DNA of 64,000 nt from Lytechinus variegatus (Eukaryota; Echinodermata; Echinoidea; Temnopleuroida; Toxopneustidae). This document shows, one piece after another, positions 22,039-33,746 of this stretch. A program made the position numbers and the translations under genes. Under the pieces are notes generated by a model, which saw only the letters and a list, made by a program, of their open reading frames with translations, had not been told where the DNA came from and searched no databases. The stretch covers positions 38,903,180 to 38,967,179 of the forward strand of contig NC_054740.1 in the NCBI RefSeq assembly GCF_018143015.1. Reading direction: 5' to 3'. Position 1 is the stretch's first letter; the number at the start of each line of letters is the position of its first letter.

Positions 22039-22537
22039 TTAAAGGGAAAGTTCACCCTGACAAAAAGTTTATTGTAAAAATAGCAGAAAAAATAATAAAA
22101 AATATTGCCGAAGGTTTAAGAAAAATTCATCAAATAATAATTAAAAAGTTATTAGAATTTCAATTATTTGATTTGTGACGTCATATCCGAGCAGCATTCC
22201 TACACAGCGAATGGTAAAAAATCAATGAAATGTCATTTTCTCAGAAAATCGAAAATGGTTTTCACTGTACCTTTTTTATATCAATAGACAAATCATTTCA
22301 CACCCGATCATGAATCGAAAACATAATTAAGTCCTCAGGAACCATAAAAACTTGTAATTCATGCATTACATATCACATGAGGCAGCTGCTCGTTTATGAC
22401 GTCACAAATCCAACATTTTGAACTCTAATAACTATCTTACTCTTCAACGGATTTTCCTCAAACCTTCACCAATAATTTTTACTATTTTTTCTGCTATTTT
22501 TACAACAAAGTTTCTTCAGAGAGAACTTCCCCTTTAA
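22039..22537. mobile_element. TTAA-flanked foldback MITE, AAAGGGAAAGTTC ends
   Basis: The ends are TTAAAGGGAAAGTTCACCCT and AGAACTTCCCCTTTAA, with long imperfect inverted arms: ATAGCAGAAAAAATA near 22080 pairs with TTTTTTCTGCTATTTTTAC near 22480. This is the same superfamily style as the element at 21172-21753 but a distinct family. There is no coding capacity. Confidence 0.75.
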
Positions 22538-23320
22538 ATTGTTCCCTCGAATATCTACTGGTCACAGGTAATTTTGGAACGATTGGGTCTTGGGAACAAG
22601 TTATATAGCCAAAGGAATGAAATCATAAGTCGATTGAACGACAGTTTGTAGAGGAACGATTTGACATTATAGTTATCACATGTCACCTTTTAAGCGATTC
22701 TGGATTTACTATTAAAAAGAAATGTAAAAAAAGACACAGATTGATTAAAAGAAGCTATTTTTTCTTCAAAAGTAGGCCTATGTCGTTTTTCTTTTTTTTT
22801 TTGGGGGGGGGGTGCCTGCCTATCCTAGGTAAATCACGGCGTGTGGATGCAAAGGCGACGTCAGGATTGGTTCCCTTTTGTGATAGAGGAATCAATATAA
22901 CTTTCAGGAGAAAGTCATTTTTACTCAGTAGGTATAGGTCTATTCTTGTCCGCCTTGTTTTCTCCACCCCCCCCCCCCCACTACTCAAGAGACCATGTTA
23001 GGGTCAGTCCCCCTTGTCTACCCCCATACTACACACACACACACGTAGGGTATGGGGCCAAAGTTTCCTCATGTGTGCCCCTCCTGCCTCCCTAGCTTCT
23101 TGACCCACTCTTCACACTTCACATACTGTACATCTTTCAGAAGATATGCCTTCTATTCCACCAGTCACCATCCCCAATACAACCTTTAAGAAATACGATT
23201 TTTTTTTAATCACTAATTCACTGTTCATGAGAAAATTGTTCAAAATATTCAAGACAATATGGCCCGTATTCTGAAGTCGGGTTTCATTTAACTTAGAATA
23301 CGGGCCTATGTGTCACCTTT
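22538..23320. other. Non-coding, with C and G runs
   Basis: No gene was seen. A small hairpin, GGCCCGTATTCT paired with AGAATACGGGCC, lies near 23261-23308 and looks like a decayed MITE. Confidence 0.4.
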
Positions 23321-23322
23321 GA

Positions 23323-23480
23323 TCTAGCATGGTCCCATTTTATGAAGACTTGTTTTGATAAGGAAGGCACTGTTTCTATTACAATACAAGTTTACTTCAG
23401 CCAATCAAAATGAATTATTTCAGTAGCTTTTAACAGGTATTGCCAATTTGTTATCAAATCAAGTTTATGAAAAGGGCTCC
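23323..23480. mobile_element. Short MITE related to 35455-35600
   Basis: It shares CAGCCAATCA, the block CAGTAGCTTTTAAC and the end CAAGTTT(T)TATGAAA with the sequence at 35455-35600. A third, weaker relative lies near 51690-51830. Both ends carry inverted TTTATGAA/TTCATAAA-type sequence. Confidence 0.5.
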
Positions 23481-24885
23481 TGGAGCATGTTCACATACCT
23501 CCTTTTATCCTCCCTAGTAAAATACTGCCTTTTAATATAGAAAAAAAAATATACATTGGTAAACATGTCTATTGCATAATCATTGCTAGGTATTTGTACG
23601 TATTGTGTATTACATTGTAAATGACCTACTAACATTGATTTCAACGGATGCATGGTGGATCCATGGGGCGGGTTTCTCACTTTTGGGGCAATTGCGTCTA
23701 TGGTGCTATCTCTGTATTTTCAATTTGTATGGCAGTGGCTTTATACAATGGTGGTATTCTTTCACCCATCCCTCTCTCTCTCTCTATCTTTGCTTGGCAG
23801 CTACATGTATTTGTCATTTCAAATGGAATTATATTGGCAGACAATGTATCAACTAATCAGAACACCAACATTGCTTGGAAAGGCTTTCAACATATATTTA
23901 TAAATATATATTCTTCAGTGACATGGTTAGTACAATTTAAATATTTTTATGTATGCTTACTCCAAGAGACATAGCATCAGTTTCTCATTCAAGGGGAATC
24001 GAACCCAAATTAAATTAAAAATTGTTTTTGAGAGAAAAAATAGGAAAATTTGACAAATAAGTGAATGTTTGTACAATATATCGGACAAACAATAAGAGAG
24101 TTGCACATTTTTTAAAAAACAAAATGGTAACCTATGAAGACTTCAAATTGGCAGAATTGGTGATAGTGATGTAAGGCAAGGACTACTCAAAAATTTCATT
24201 TACTCCGATACATAAAACTGGCTAAATGTCATTTTTTTTCAAGTTTTACTTAAAATTATACACACGACAACATAAAACAAATATGCTACCAGAGTACCAG
24301 TGTTATATTTTGATTACTGCCCTGAGGAAAAGTTATGAAACCACAAATCCCTGATATGGAATATGTATATGGTCTATGGGAAAGTTGTCCCTACCACTTG
24401 TCATAATTTACTTGCCCAGTTTGCAATTTACATAGTCTTATGGATCTCAATTTTAAAACAGCCATAACTTTTTTACTGCTTCTCCGAATCCTTTCAGACT
24501 TTCACCATTCTGTTTTACTTATTTCTCTCTTCCCTCAACGCGACATTCGAAAAGCAAGGTTGAATTCCCCTTTAAATCGCAATTTCATCACATATTATAT
24601 ACGTGTTGATTTTGAGGACAATAAATATAATATGTTTTTATTAGAGTCAACTTCAAAATTGTTACATCAAAACAACTTTCAACTTCTGAGGTCATGAAGC
24701 ACATTTCAGTTTAAATTAGACAATAATGCATTAAAAGGGGAACAAACTAACACTTTGTGTAGTTTTTCATGCATTTTGAGATTTATAACCATCAATAATT
24801 TACAGAGATTGAAATAGCCTAATGAATGCATTGTTACTTTGCAGTGGATCTAATGAAATACACAATTTAAATAGAATATCTATAG
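23481..24885. other. AT-rich non-coding stretch
   Basis: No gene was seen. CCCCTTTAA near 24567-24575 and TTAAAAGGGGAAC near 24732 may be ends of decayed TTAA-type MITEs. Confidence 0.35.
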
Positions 24886-26511
24886 CAAGGCTCGACATTA
24901 GCGGTGGCCCGGTGGCCCGGGGCCACCAAAAATTCATCTCGGGCAACCATTATTGAAAAAATGTTAAGTTTTGGTGGCCCGAATCGGGCAACCAATAATT
25001 TTCAAAGTAGCGCAATTTTTCTCCCGATTTTGCATGTATTTATCAACTTTCTGCAGTTCAAATTGCAAGCCAATTCGTCATGCGCCTTTTTTGTTAATCT
25101 ACACACAAATACACACACACAAAGATTGCATAGTCATGACAGTACGTAGGCCTACTACCGCTAGCATACAGTAACTATTATTCAGCCGGCCGCGCCTGCT
25201 GTCTGGCTGAGCTTTGCGTGCATGAAACCACTGCAGCTAGCTGTGCACGAGCAGACTATTCAGACTCAGGGAGCTGCGATACGAAATGTTACTGCTAAGA
25301 AATCTTCCCCAGAACTCTGAAAAATCTACGTCAAAGTCACATTTTACACCAATGAAATGCCCTTCTACAGTCCGTATTACTGAAACCTGATTATCTGCAA
25401 GCATTATAAGGAGGAATTATGACCTCTCTTTTGACTCAAAAAGACCGATTTCCAAATGCATTAATACACATAAAACACATAGGTGAGTACATCACAGTCC
25501 CGTATGTGCATTTGTATGTATGTTGATATTTGGTTTATTTCGAAGCTGTGTCTCTTCTAGCCAAAAATAAATAGGCAGCTTCTTTCTTTCTTGTTTACAA
25601 ATGACTTCTTAAACCACTCTTAAGGAAGTAAATACTTTGGGAAGGCATTTCATTGATATGAAATGTGAATTTTTCCATCATTTTGTCAAATATAGGGAAG
25701 GAATTTTCTCACTGTTTTTTCCAGATAATTTTTGCCGTTTTCTCATTTTTTTTCTTTCATTTTTTTACAGTGATTAAACCATTTATACCCCTTCCCATTG
25801 AATATGCCTGATTAAAGAACATGTTTCTACTGAATAATAATAATAATTTTCCCCATTTTTTGATAATTTTGTCTTATTCATTTTTCTTACAAAGTTACAT
25901 TTTCTTGTTTTTTTCTCAAATGTTTTTTTCCTGTTCTTTGTTTTCATTTCTTTCTTCATTTTTTCTTTTGTTCTATAAATTCTGCAGCATATTTTTCTGT
26001 GATTTTCTCCTGCTATAATATGCTGGAAAAGAGAAAATAAACTGGATTTGGGGCCTGCATAATCTAGGTTTTATGATCAAAAAGGAAGAAAGGAAAAATA
26101 ATTGTTTTGTAAATCTATCTGAGTTTGCTAAATGCACTATTTATTTACTTTACCATTATGAGTGTGTGTCGACACGGAGATTAAAAATGCACAACCTGGG
26201 AACAATACAATTCTTTTATTCTCTTTCAATCATTTCATATTTACAATGATAGAACAATTTATATATTACCACAAAATAAGCAAAGTAAAATAACAGCAAG
26301 CACGATTTACATACAAGATGTACAAAGAATAGTGGTACGTGTTAACTAGTGACTGCAGAATATTTCACTTTGTTTTATTCATTTTAAATTAATGTTTTTC
26401 TTTATATTTTTCGGGCCACCAAACTTTACTAATGGGCCACCAAAAAAAATTATTTGAAGGTTTTGGTGGCCCGAACGGGCCACCACCAAAAAAAGTTAAT
26501 GTGGAGCCTTG
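24886..26511. mobile_element. 1.6-kb hAT-like element, CAAGGCTCGACATTA ends
   Basis: The left end CAAGGCTCGACATTAG pairs with the right end TTAATGTGGAGCCTTG (one or two mismatches). Inside both are GGTGGCCCG repeats: GGTGGCCCGGTGGCCCGGGG on the left and TGGTGGCCCGAACGGGCCAC on the right. The flanks share TCTATAG (24879-24885 and 26512-26518), seven of the eight bases expected for a hAT target duplication. No transposase is present, so the copy is non-autonomous. A GC-rich segment near 25180-25300 is the only interior feature of note. Confidence 0.65.
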
Positions 26512-26828
26512 TCTATAGTCAAGACATCAAAGTTGGTGCTTCTCTCATTGCCATACAAATGACCTTCTGATGATCATGCGCAGAATAGAACTCTGAACTG
26601 GGTACCGTAACACAAAGGTTAGCAATTACTTGTATGCTTGATTTTCATGATTGATTGTACATTGTAGTCAATGCAATCAAATGCAGAAAATTGTTGTACG
26701 ATCATTGCCTAGTTTTGTATTGCGGGACTGGTCTATTATTAGACTCAATTTTGTTCCAGATTGCATGAATAATTGATTTTGTTCCAGATTGCATGAATAA
26801 TTGATATTGTATCAAGAACAAGGCAAAA

Positions 26829-27554
26829 CTATTTCATAAAAATCAAAGGCTCAAGGTCAGATATATCAGACAAGAGATGATCAGGGTTGATTTCTGGATG
26901 GTTCTCCAACAACGTACCCTCGCGATCAACAAGATATGCATCCATGCCAACAGTACGTGCTGCACGATAATCTAAATCGACATTATCTCCAACATGGGCA
27001 CAGAGCCCAGGTTCAATATCCAAGCGTTCCAAAGCCATATTGAAAAACTCTGCATCTGGCTTTTCACATTTTGCAATTGTTGATGGAAGGATGAAAGCGA
27101 AATGGTCGGCGATATCGACTGCTTTCAACGTATTCAATAACCGTTCGTCATTATTTGACAAGACACCAAGGGCAATTCCATTGCGGTTTAAAAAGGTCAA
27201 CATTTTCTTGACTTCAGGATACGTTTCCCATGCTTGGCTGGTTTTGAAATCATCGAAGAGTTTGGAGGATATGCTATCAAGGATGCCTTCATCGCAATTG
27301 CATCCTGCCGCTTGAAAAGTACGATGGACGACCTCGTCCCACCACCGTTCCGTTGTTTGATTGGTGGTTACCCCGAAATTGGGATGTCTCCGGAGCTGGT
27401 CTTTGTATTGTATCCGAAATTCACGATTGATGTCGGATGCCTTGATGTTGACTCCAAACTGCTTGGCAACATTCCTGTACTGATCTCCAACCGAGTTCCT
27501 CACCCTGATCAGGGTATTATTCACATCAAAGGTAAGGAGTCTGTATCTTAACAT
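26829..27554 (-). CDS. HDHD3: HDHD3-like HAD-superfamily protein
   Basis: A 241-residue protein of the haloacid dehalogenase superfamily, collinear with vertebrate HDHD3 (about 250 residues), whose substrate is not firmly known. Motif I is LLTFDVNNTL (residues 6-15), motif II is GVLSNND (about 149-155), the motif III Lys is in KCEKPDAEFF and motif IV is HVGDNVDLDYRAARTVGMDA. The cap region carries the family's RWWDEVV. In motif I the second, acid/base Asp of DxDxT is Asn (DVNNT). Human HDHD3 also lacks it (DVKDT), so this is a family trait that casts doubt on ordinary phosphatase activity. The coding region is intronless. A possible acceptor for a 5' non-coding exon (ACACCCAG) lies on the minus strand near 27640. 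The flanks are repeats, with a hAT-like element 300 bp downstream. Confidence 0.92.
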   Translation of the reverse strand: MLRYRLLTFDVNNTLIRVRNSVGDQYRNVAKQFGVNIKASDINREFRIQYKDQLRRHPNFGVTTNQTTERWWDEVVHRTFQAAGCNCDEGILDSISSKLFDDFKTSQAWETYPEVKKMLTFLNRNGIALGVLSNNDERLLNTLKAVDIADHFAFILPSTIAKCEKPDAEFFNMALERLDIEPGLCAHVGDNVDLDYRAARTVGMDAYLVDREGTLLENHPEINPDHLLSDISDLEPLIFMK

Positions 27555-29081
27555 GGTTCACAATGACTCAAAGGGTTATGATGATGGTGGCCATTAAGGT
27601 GCAAAATCCTTCTTGATGGTTAGATGCCTGTGAAGACCTGGGTGTAAATGAAAGCATAGAAAAAGTAACTTCAAATTCCCTCCTGAATTTATAACATAGG
27701 CAATCTCTCTCTCTCGTTCTCTAACGTTTACTTACTTGGATTTACTTGTATGTTGAGACGTAAAGCAATATGTGCCCCTCGTTGATTTTCTTAACTTTGG
27801 TATTAAGGTCTGCTTGATGATTAGTCCATTTGAAAATGCGACAATCTTATCAACCATCATGCCCTTTTTGCTTAAATGTGAGCCTAAATCTTTTGCAGAA
27901 GTACTGCATGAGGGCTTGTAATAAATTCACAGCCAATTTGAATCAACGTAACTCAATAACAGACCAATGCCAATATGACTATTGTACGGTAATCCCTCCG
28001 TCGATTAGGGTCGAATATCTGATGCATAGAAAAAGGGGCAAGGCAAACAAACAGGCATAAGGCCCCCAAAGTAAGCACAGACAGTATCAAGGGTGTCGAT
28101 CCGTGACATAGATAGGGGGATCATCATGATCATGAAACAATAGATCATCCCCCCTTGTCCTTCAACAAGACATAAACATGATAAATGATAAATCGACACC
28201 CATCACTGCCCATGCAGAGCAGAGATGCCAAATTCAAAGACCAGCAATGCATGAGATTTTCTGTGAATCTGAGTGAGATCACAGACACTGTGTACAATGT
28301 ATATGGGGATAGGCTGTGACCGATAGTTGCGTGAGACAGAGATTTGACATGTTTGAGGGGATGAACAAGACTAAGAGTAAGAATCCAAAATGCTTGAGTC
28401 TCACACATTATGCATGAGACTTGGTAGCTCTGGCACAGTGTATGGTCAATGGATACGAAATACAATTTGCATAATATTTTTTGTCAAGTAGGATTTACGT
28501 TGTGTTGAGAATTTGAGTCCGAGAGCATTAAAACCACTGCATGCTAGTACAGTACAGAGACTTTTATTACTTGACGGGTCCCGACCTAAAACACACGGGG
28601 CACTGGCCGGCGGGAGTCTGATGGAATTTGGAGCAGACGCCATGCCCATGCCTGAGGCCCGGCCGCTTGTTGTTTTATCTCTTCAGATCAATTCAATTTC
28701 ACGAAAAAGACAGTCACAATTAAGTAAAACTGTGTAAAAAATTACGTCTGTAAGAGTACTGATACAGTATGAGATATGACTTATAAGGCTGCTTACCGTA
28801 TCCCCTAAACTAATAGTAAGAAAGAGTCTTGAATACTCATCACTCAGACTCAGTCGTCGATGAGCGAATTCGGAAGAAAGAGGCGTGTTGACATGGTGCA
28901 GCATGCAGCTGCGCCTAGTCTTGATGTTAAAGATTCGACTGCTGAATTCCCTGTTGATCATATCACATGTACTATTAACATTCTCTATATAATAATAATA
29001 ATCATAATAATAATATTATTATTATCATTATTGGAAAAGTTCATGATGTTAATTAATACTGAAAATTAGAAGAAAAAAGTG
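27555..29081. other. Upstream region of the HDHD3 gene, no gene recognised
   Basis: Short frames at 28446-28737 overlap on both strands over a GC-richer patch (28570-28670). It could hold the HDHD3 promoter or a 5' exon, but nothing decisive is seen. GGGTGTCGAT near 28094 and ATCGACACCCAT near 28190 are an inverted pair of the same end type as the element at 29090, probably a MITE of about 110 bp. Confidence 0.35.
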
Positions 29082-29788
29082 CTAAATAACATGGGTGTCG
29101 ATCATGGGGGGATGGGGGGGGGATATATCCCCCCCCCCCCAATATTTCAAGTGGGGGGATGGCCTGTACTATCATCTCCCGAATAATTTAGGGTAGAAAA
29201 ATTATAATAATGATGATGAAAAAATGAAAAGTTTGATCATGATGATTATAGTGATGATTATAGTATGCTATCAATCACTTTGTTTCCCCCGCAATTTGTG
29301 TATATTAATTGTTATTAAATAAAAACATTCTTTTTCAGGACTATCAAACAGATGGGTGGAGGTTCAAGATGAAAAAGTATGAAATGTAAATGACATTTTA
29401 ACACATGGCATAAAATGACCCCAACGAAAAACAACTTTTGTTGCCATAGGGTGTTCCATCCCACCAGTGGTTAATAAATTAATTTTAATAAATCAATTAA
29501 TTCAAAAGGGTGGAAAAATAAACAGGAGTAAAAAGGTGGCAAGATAAATCGTCTAAGGAATAACCATATAGCTAAATAGGTCTATGGAATGACGGTAAGC
29601 CCGATGGCGCACGAGAAGCCACGCAGTTTGTAATTTATGCTAGTCTTAATTGGTCCGAATCTGCATTTTGTCATCATGCATTAAGAAAAAAGATATTGCC
29701 AGTCGGGTTATAGATTTAAGAGAAAAGTTGTATACACAGAGGCGTCGGGGGGGGGGGGCGATCGCCCCACCAATGAAAATATTGGGGG

Positions 29789-30027
29789 CATAGGCGGCGG
29801 AAGCGGGGGGGACAGGGGGGACGTGCCCCCCTAAATTTGAGGAGGGGGGACGGTCCCCCCCCCCTAAATTTGTTGTTGATGACTTTTTTTTTTTTTTTTT
29901 TTTGCTTGTCAATTTATTTTCCTACGTCCCCCCTTCAAATTTTTGGGTTGAAAACCTTTTTTTTTTTTGGCTTGTCAAAATTTTTTGGGTTGTCCCCTCC
30001 TAAAATTTGTGGCTTCCGCCGCCAATG
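29789..30027. mobile_element. hAT-type MITE, CATAGGCGGCGGAAGC ends, copy 2, innermost layer
   Basis: The ends CATAGGCGGCGGAAGC and GCTTCCGCCGCCAATG are inverted with one mismatch. The octamer ATTGGGGG flanks both sides (29781-29788 and 30028-30035). The interior has poly-T and CCCCCCTAAATTTG blocks as in the other copies. Confidence 0.88.
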
Positions 30028-30189
30028 ATTGGGGGGACATATCGTTTTGCCCCCCCTCCCAATAATTCCGCATGTGCAACTAAAAAATAAAATAAGATTG
30101 TAATGCTACACTGAAACCAGCAAGTGAGATTGAGATACCAACTCGATTTTGATTTAAAATGTCTTCTTTTCAGATTGGAATATAAAAAT

Positions 30190-30635
30190 TTTCAGTTCGC
30201 GCTCGCATCATTTCTGTACCAAAACCCCATACTTTTCATGATTATATAGGTGAATAGAATGTCCCGTTTTCAGTTCTAAACCTCAAAAGAACTCCCGCTT
30301 GGATTTGCAATAATCTTTTGTTGGATAATTATATCTTGTTCTTTATTAAAAGCGTCCATTAATCTGTCTTTTTTTTCAGATCGAAATATCAAAATTTTCA
30401 GCTAGCGCTTTGCACTCGCATCTATTGTTCTTCTATACCCATCTTAATCATTGGTACCAAAAATGCTTAGAATATCAAGCTTTCACGTCAGAATATAAAT
30501 GGCGCTCTCTAGTGAGATACATGTATCTATCCTCCTCGAGTTATAACAAACAAACCTAAACAGGTACATTTCTCCTGTTTTCATGTCATACTAAAAAATT
30601 TCAGCTCGCGCTTCGCGCCGCGCATTGTTGGTGAG
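30190..30635. repeat. Inverted relatives of the GCGAGCGCGAAG motif array
   Basis: TTCGCGCTCGCATCATT near 30199, TAGCGCTTTGCACTCGCATC near 30404 and GCTCGCGCTTCGCGC near 30604 are reverse-strand versions of the motif at 8860-12862. The spacers (AATAGAATGTCCCGTTTTCA) also match in reverse. This shows one repeat family carried by two different hAT-bounded units. Confidence 0.75.
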
Positions 30636-30664
30636 GCCGGGTGAGATATGTGTCTCTTATGAGT

Positions 30665-30665
<1 letters not shown>

Positions 30666-30702
<37 letters not shown>

Positions 30703-30779
30703 CCGGGTAATATAGGAGCGCCTTGAGCACCTAACAAGGTGGATATGTGCGCAATATAAATATCCTATATTATTATTAT

Positions 30780-30811
<32 letters not shown>

Positions 30812-30835
30812 CATGCATATATATATATATAAAAA
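30666..30835. repeat. CA and TA dinucleotide microsatellites
   Basis: Runs of (CA)n at 30666-30683 and (TA)n at 30684-30702 and 30780-30832, separated by a unique 75-bp stretch. Confidence 0.9.
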
Positions 30836-31275
30836 TATAGGCTTATGTGTGTGGGGGGTGTAGGTGTGTGGGTGAGTTTGTTCGATTTGTGTGATCGAGC
30901 GCCTTTGGAACGTTGATTCATGATTTTGCCCCCCCCCCATCTGAAAAATGGATCGACGCCCCTGTGTATACATCCTGCTCAATAAACAGATCACTATGTA
31001 CATGGTCCAGACAATTTTTGTCATTTTTTCTTTCGTATGAGTTTAGAATAGGCTTACTTGTAACACAAATTGAATTTGAAGTACAGTACACTACAACAAT
31101 GAAGGAATTTCCAAGAACACCATGCATATCAATCACTCCCTAATGTCCTAACTTGTGATTTTAGTGGGGTAATGTTGAAAGATCCCCATCCACAAGAACA
31201 TTTGTGTCAATCATCCCCCCAACCAAGAATACCGATCGACACCCATGCTAAATAAGCAATTGTAACATATATACT

Positions 31276-31510
31276 AGATGATGATGATGATGATGATGAT
31301 GACCGGGAATAGTAATGATAATAATAACGATAATAATACTAATAATGATATAATGGTAATAATAATAATGATAATAATAATAGCAATTATAATAACAATA
31401 ATACTAATAAAAATAATGACGATGATAATAACAGGTGACAATGATGATGATGATGATGGTGATAGCGATAATGATGATGATGATAATAATATTCATAGTA
31501 ATGATTTTTT
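31276..31510. repeat. ATG/ATA trinucleotide microsatellite
   Basis: Imperfect (GAT)n/(AAT)n over about 230 bp. The Met/Asn/Asp-rich frame over it is an artefact. Confidence 0.9.
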
Positions 31511-32769
31511 TTTAAAGAAAATAAAAATCAGTATATAGTTATATTATTTTCTCTTTCAAGATATGAATATAAATTTAGGATCACCATTGAAATGAAATAC
31601 AATTTTGATGGATATCAATATTTTGTTATGTGATTCTGTTATAGAATAGACAAGGCCTTAAAAACATGGCTATATGATGTATTACGCATTTTCCATGACG
31701 GTTAACTTTTCTGGCCAAGGATTGTGGGTATAGCGGTAACATTCTGGCCAGATCTCTTGAAAAGAACCGCAGGATATACGTCACGTAAATTCGAAGCAGA
31801 TTAGTACTGCACATTATTCATAATTAACATGGCACAAAAATGCAAATGGGCCATCATATAATTAGTAGATTCCTGCTTGTTAAAGGGCACAATTAAGTCC
31901 ACCCCAATAAAAAGTGATTTGAATAAGAAGAGAACATTTTAGGAATCATATATATTGCTAAATATTTCTCCCTAGAAATCAGATTAAAATAAGAAAGTTA
32001 GGACATGATTTTTTAAGTTTCACTCATTTTTCATAAATAGCACAAAAAGATATGCAAATGGGAGTCGATAATGTCAATCCGTCGCTATTTCTTATTATTT
32101 CATTATGTTTCAATTTAAATTAAAAAAAATTATTTTATTTCCAAATCGACTTAAAACATGCATAATGTAGGCCTATATACATAATCCATTCTCGATAAAA
32201 CTAATTGAAAATGAAAGAAGGAAAGAAGCAGAAAGCAAATACAAAAGATAAAGCTGTTTCCCTTTATACATTTTTGCAGATTTGGCAAAATCTTAAGTGA
32301 ATCGCAACCGTTTCAATTAATTGCCCCTTATTTTCAAGTACAGGAATCAATTCAACCTTGTTTCACTACTATAATGGGGGGGGGGGGGGGGGAATATTCC
32401 ATAAAACAATATAAAAAAGAAATTGGGAGTAGTAGGTGACGCTGTCTGTGCATCATAACTATATAGTGATACAATATACTTGGTGACACGATATTTGATC
32501 CGGCGACAATTACTCCCGGCTTTATACGGTATAGGGTTGCAATAGGATAGAGCTATATGCCTTTGTATAGGTTTAGGAAGGGTACCTATAGTCTTAAATT
32601 TTACATGTTATAGGTGAAAGTTGGCCATTCCATTCGTTGTGCGGGGAATTTAATTATAGCGGAGCAATATTTTCGGGTATATTGTCGCCGGAGCAAATGT
32701 CATGGAACCAGGATGTTAATTCGTTCTGATTTTACATCCGACTTTGCAGGGTGGATTTAGCCTCTTGTC
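31511..32769. other. Non-coding, with a GTCCACCCCAA-type MITE fragment
   Basis: At 31879-32110 TTAAAGGGCACAATTAAGTC, CACCCCAATAAAAAG and CAAATGGGAGTC blocks mark a 5' portion of the foldback family seen complete at 41167. A run of 17 G lies at 32376. No gene was seen. Confidence 0.45.
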
Positions 32770-32773
32770 GAGG

Positions 32774-32874
32774 CCCTGGCGGCTGCTTCCCGAGCGAAGC
32801 GAGGGATTTCATAATTCGCTATATATTCCTCGCTTCGCCCAGTAAGAAGCAGCCGTCAGCTAGGCCTCGACAAT
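32774..32874. repeat. Hairpin flanked by direct repeats
   Basis: The arms TTGTCGAGGCC...CGAGCGAAGCGAGG and CCTCGCTTCG...GGCCTCGACAA pair over about 38 bp around an AT-rich loop (32813-32831). GGTGGATTTAGCC (about 32751) and GGTGGATTTGGCC (about 32877) lie outside the arms in direct orientation, like a long target duplication. Family unknown. Confidence 0.65.
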
Positions 32875-32927
32875 AGGGTGGATTTGGCCTTCAAACCGCC
32901 CAGGGTAACACAGGGTCAGGGCAGGGG

Positions 32928-33186
32928 CTAGCGAATCTACGGGGGGGGGGGGAGACAGGGTTGCAGTCTGCCCCCCCTGACGAGTCACAACCCATGCAAA
33001 GGACGTATCCCTGCCCCCCCCCGGCCCTGACGAGCTTGAAGACCCCTTTTTTTTGCTTATCATTTTTTTTTCCTTCTACGAAAGCCTATATATTTTGTGT
33101 TAAAGAACTTTTTTTTTACTTGTCAAATTTTTGGGCGGACGAATTTGCCCCCCCTCCCTGTGGAAAATCCTATAGGTACGCCACTG
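32928..33186. mobile_element. Probable hAT-type MITE with GGCAGGGG octamers
   Basis: The right end GTACGCCACTG is a common hAT-type end. The left end CTAGCGAATCTACGGGG is a weak inverted match. GGCAGGGG is present on both sides (32920-32927 and 33187-33194). The interior shares the T-run and ACTTGTCAAATTTTTGGG block with the 49029 element. Confidence 0.5.
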
Positions 33187-33746
33187 GGCAGGGGGCAATA
33201 TGCCCCTAGGAATTTTCCTTGTTGTAGATTGGGGCAGTTTCATACTGAGCTGATCGTATAGGTTAAGAGCGACTTTAAGAACGATCCTTTCTTGTGGTAA
33301 GCGGGTATAAGAAATGTTCACCAGTCGTTCTAAGGTCGCTACAACTTACAAACAGCTTTATGAAACACCCACCTGTAGGCCTAAAAAAATGAGAAGAAAA
33401 TGAAGAGAAAGGGGAAAGGGGAGTAAATAAAGACAGGTATAGGCGCTAAAACTTTTTTATTTATTCTCGTCTTGTAGCAAATATCAAACCTCATCACGGT
33501 TTGAAAAACAATATTCACTTATAATTACCATTATGTTGGGGTTTTTTTGTAAGGGGGGGGGGAGGGGCAGAACTTTGGTGTTTACACACAGGGTCTGCTA
33601 GCCATCTCTGGATATACGCGGTATGAAATATGCGAAATCGAAACAATAAAAAATAATATACATGTATATGGTTCATCAAGGTTGATGAATAATAATGGAA
33701 CGGGAGCGGGAAATTAACATAATCACGTATACAAGTCATCATTATA

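Larger units (their letters stand above)
29737..30964. mobile_element. hAT-type element, CAGAGGCGTCG ends, middle layer
   Basis: The left end CAGAGGCGTCG and right end CGACGCCCCTG form an inverted pair with one mismatch. The octamer TGTATACA flanks both (29729-29736 and 30965-30972). The element lies inside 29090-31247 and contains the MITE at 29789-30027, inverted copies of the GCGAGCGCGAAG motif and TA/CA microsatellites. Confidence 0.8.
29090..31247. mobile_element. hAT-type element, CATGGGTGTCGATC ends, outer shell of a nest
   Basis: The inverted ends CATGGGTGTCGATC and GATCGACACCCATG match perfectly over 14 bp. The identical octamer CTAAATAA lies outside each (29082-29089 and 31248-31255). 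This 8-bp duplication is the hAT signature. No transposase is visible. Two further hAT-type elements are nested within it. Confidence 0.85.

Noticed and set aside
28093-28206. Inverted GGGTGTCGAT / ATCGACACCC pair as a full hAT-type element
   Set aside because: No matching octamers are found outside the ends. It is left as a probable MITE remnant.
28446-28737. Overlapping 67- and 74-codon frames on opposite strands
   Set aside because: No domain, no supporting splice signals and mutual overlap. It is more likely a GC-richer non-coding patch.
31278-31538. Met/Asn/Asp-rich frame
   Set aside because: It is a translation of the trinucleotide microsatellite.
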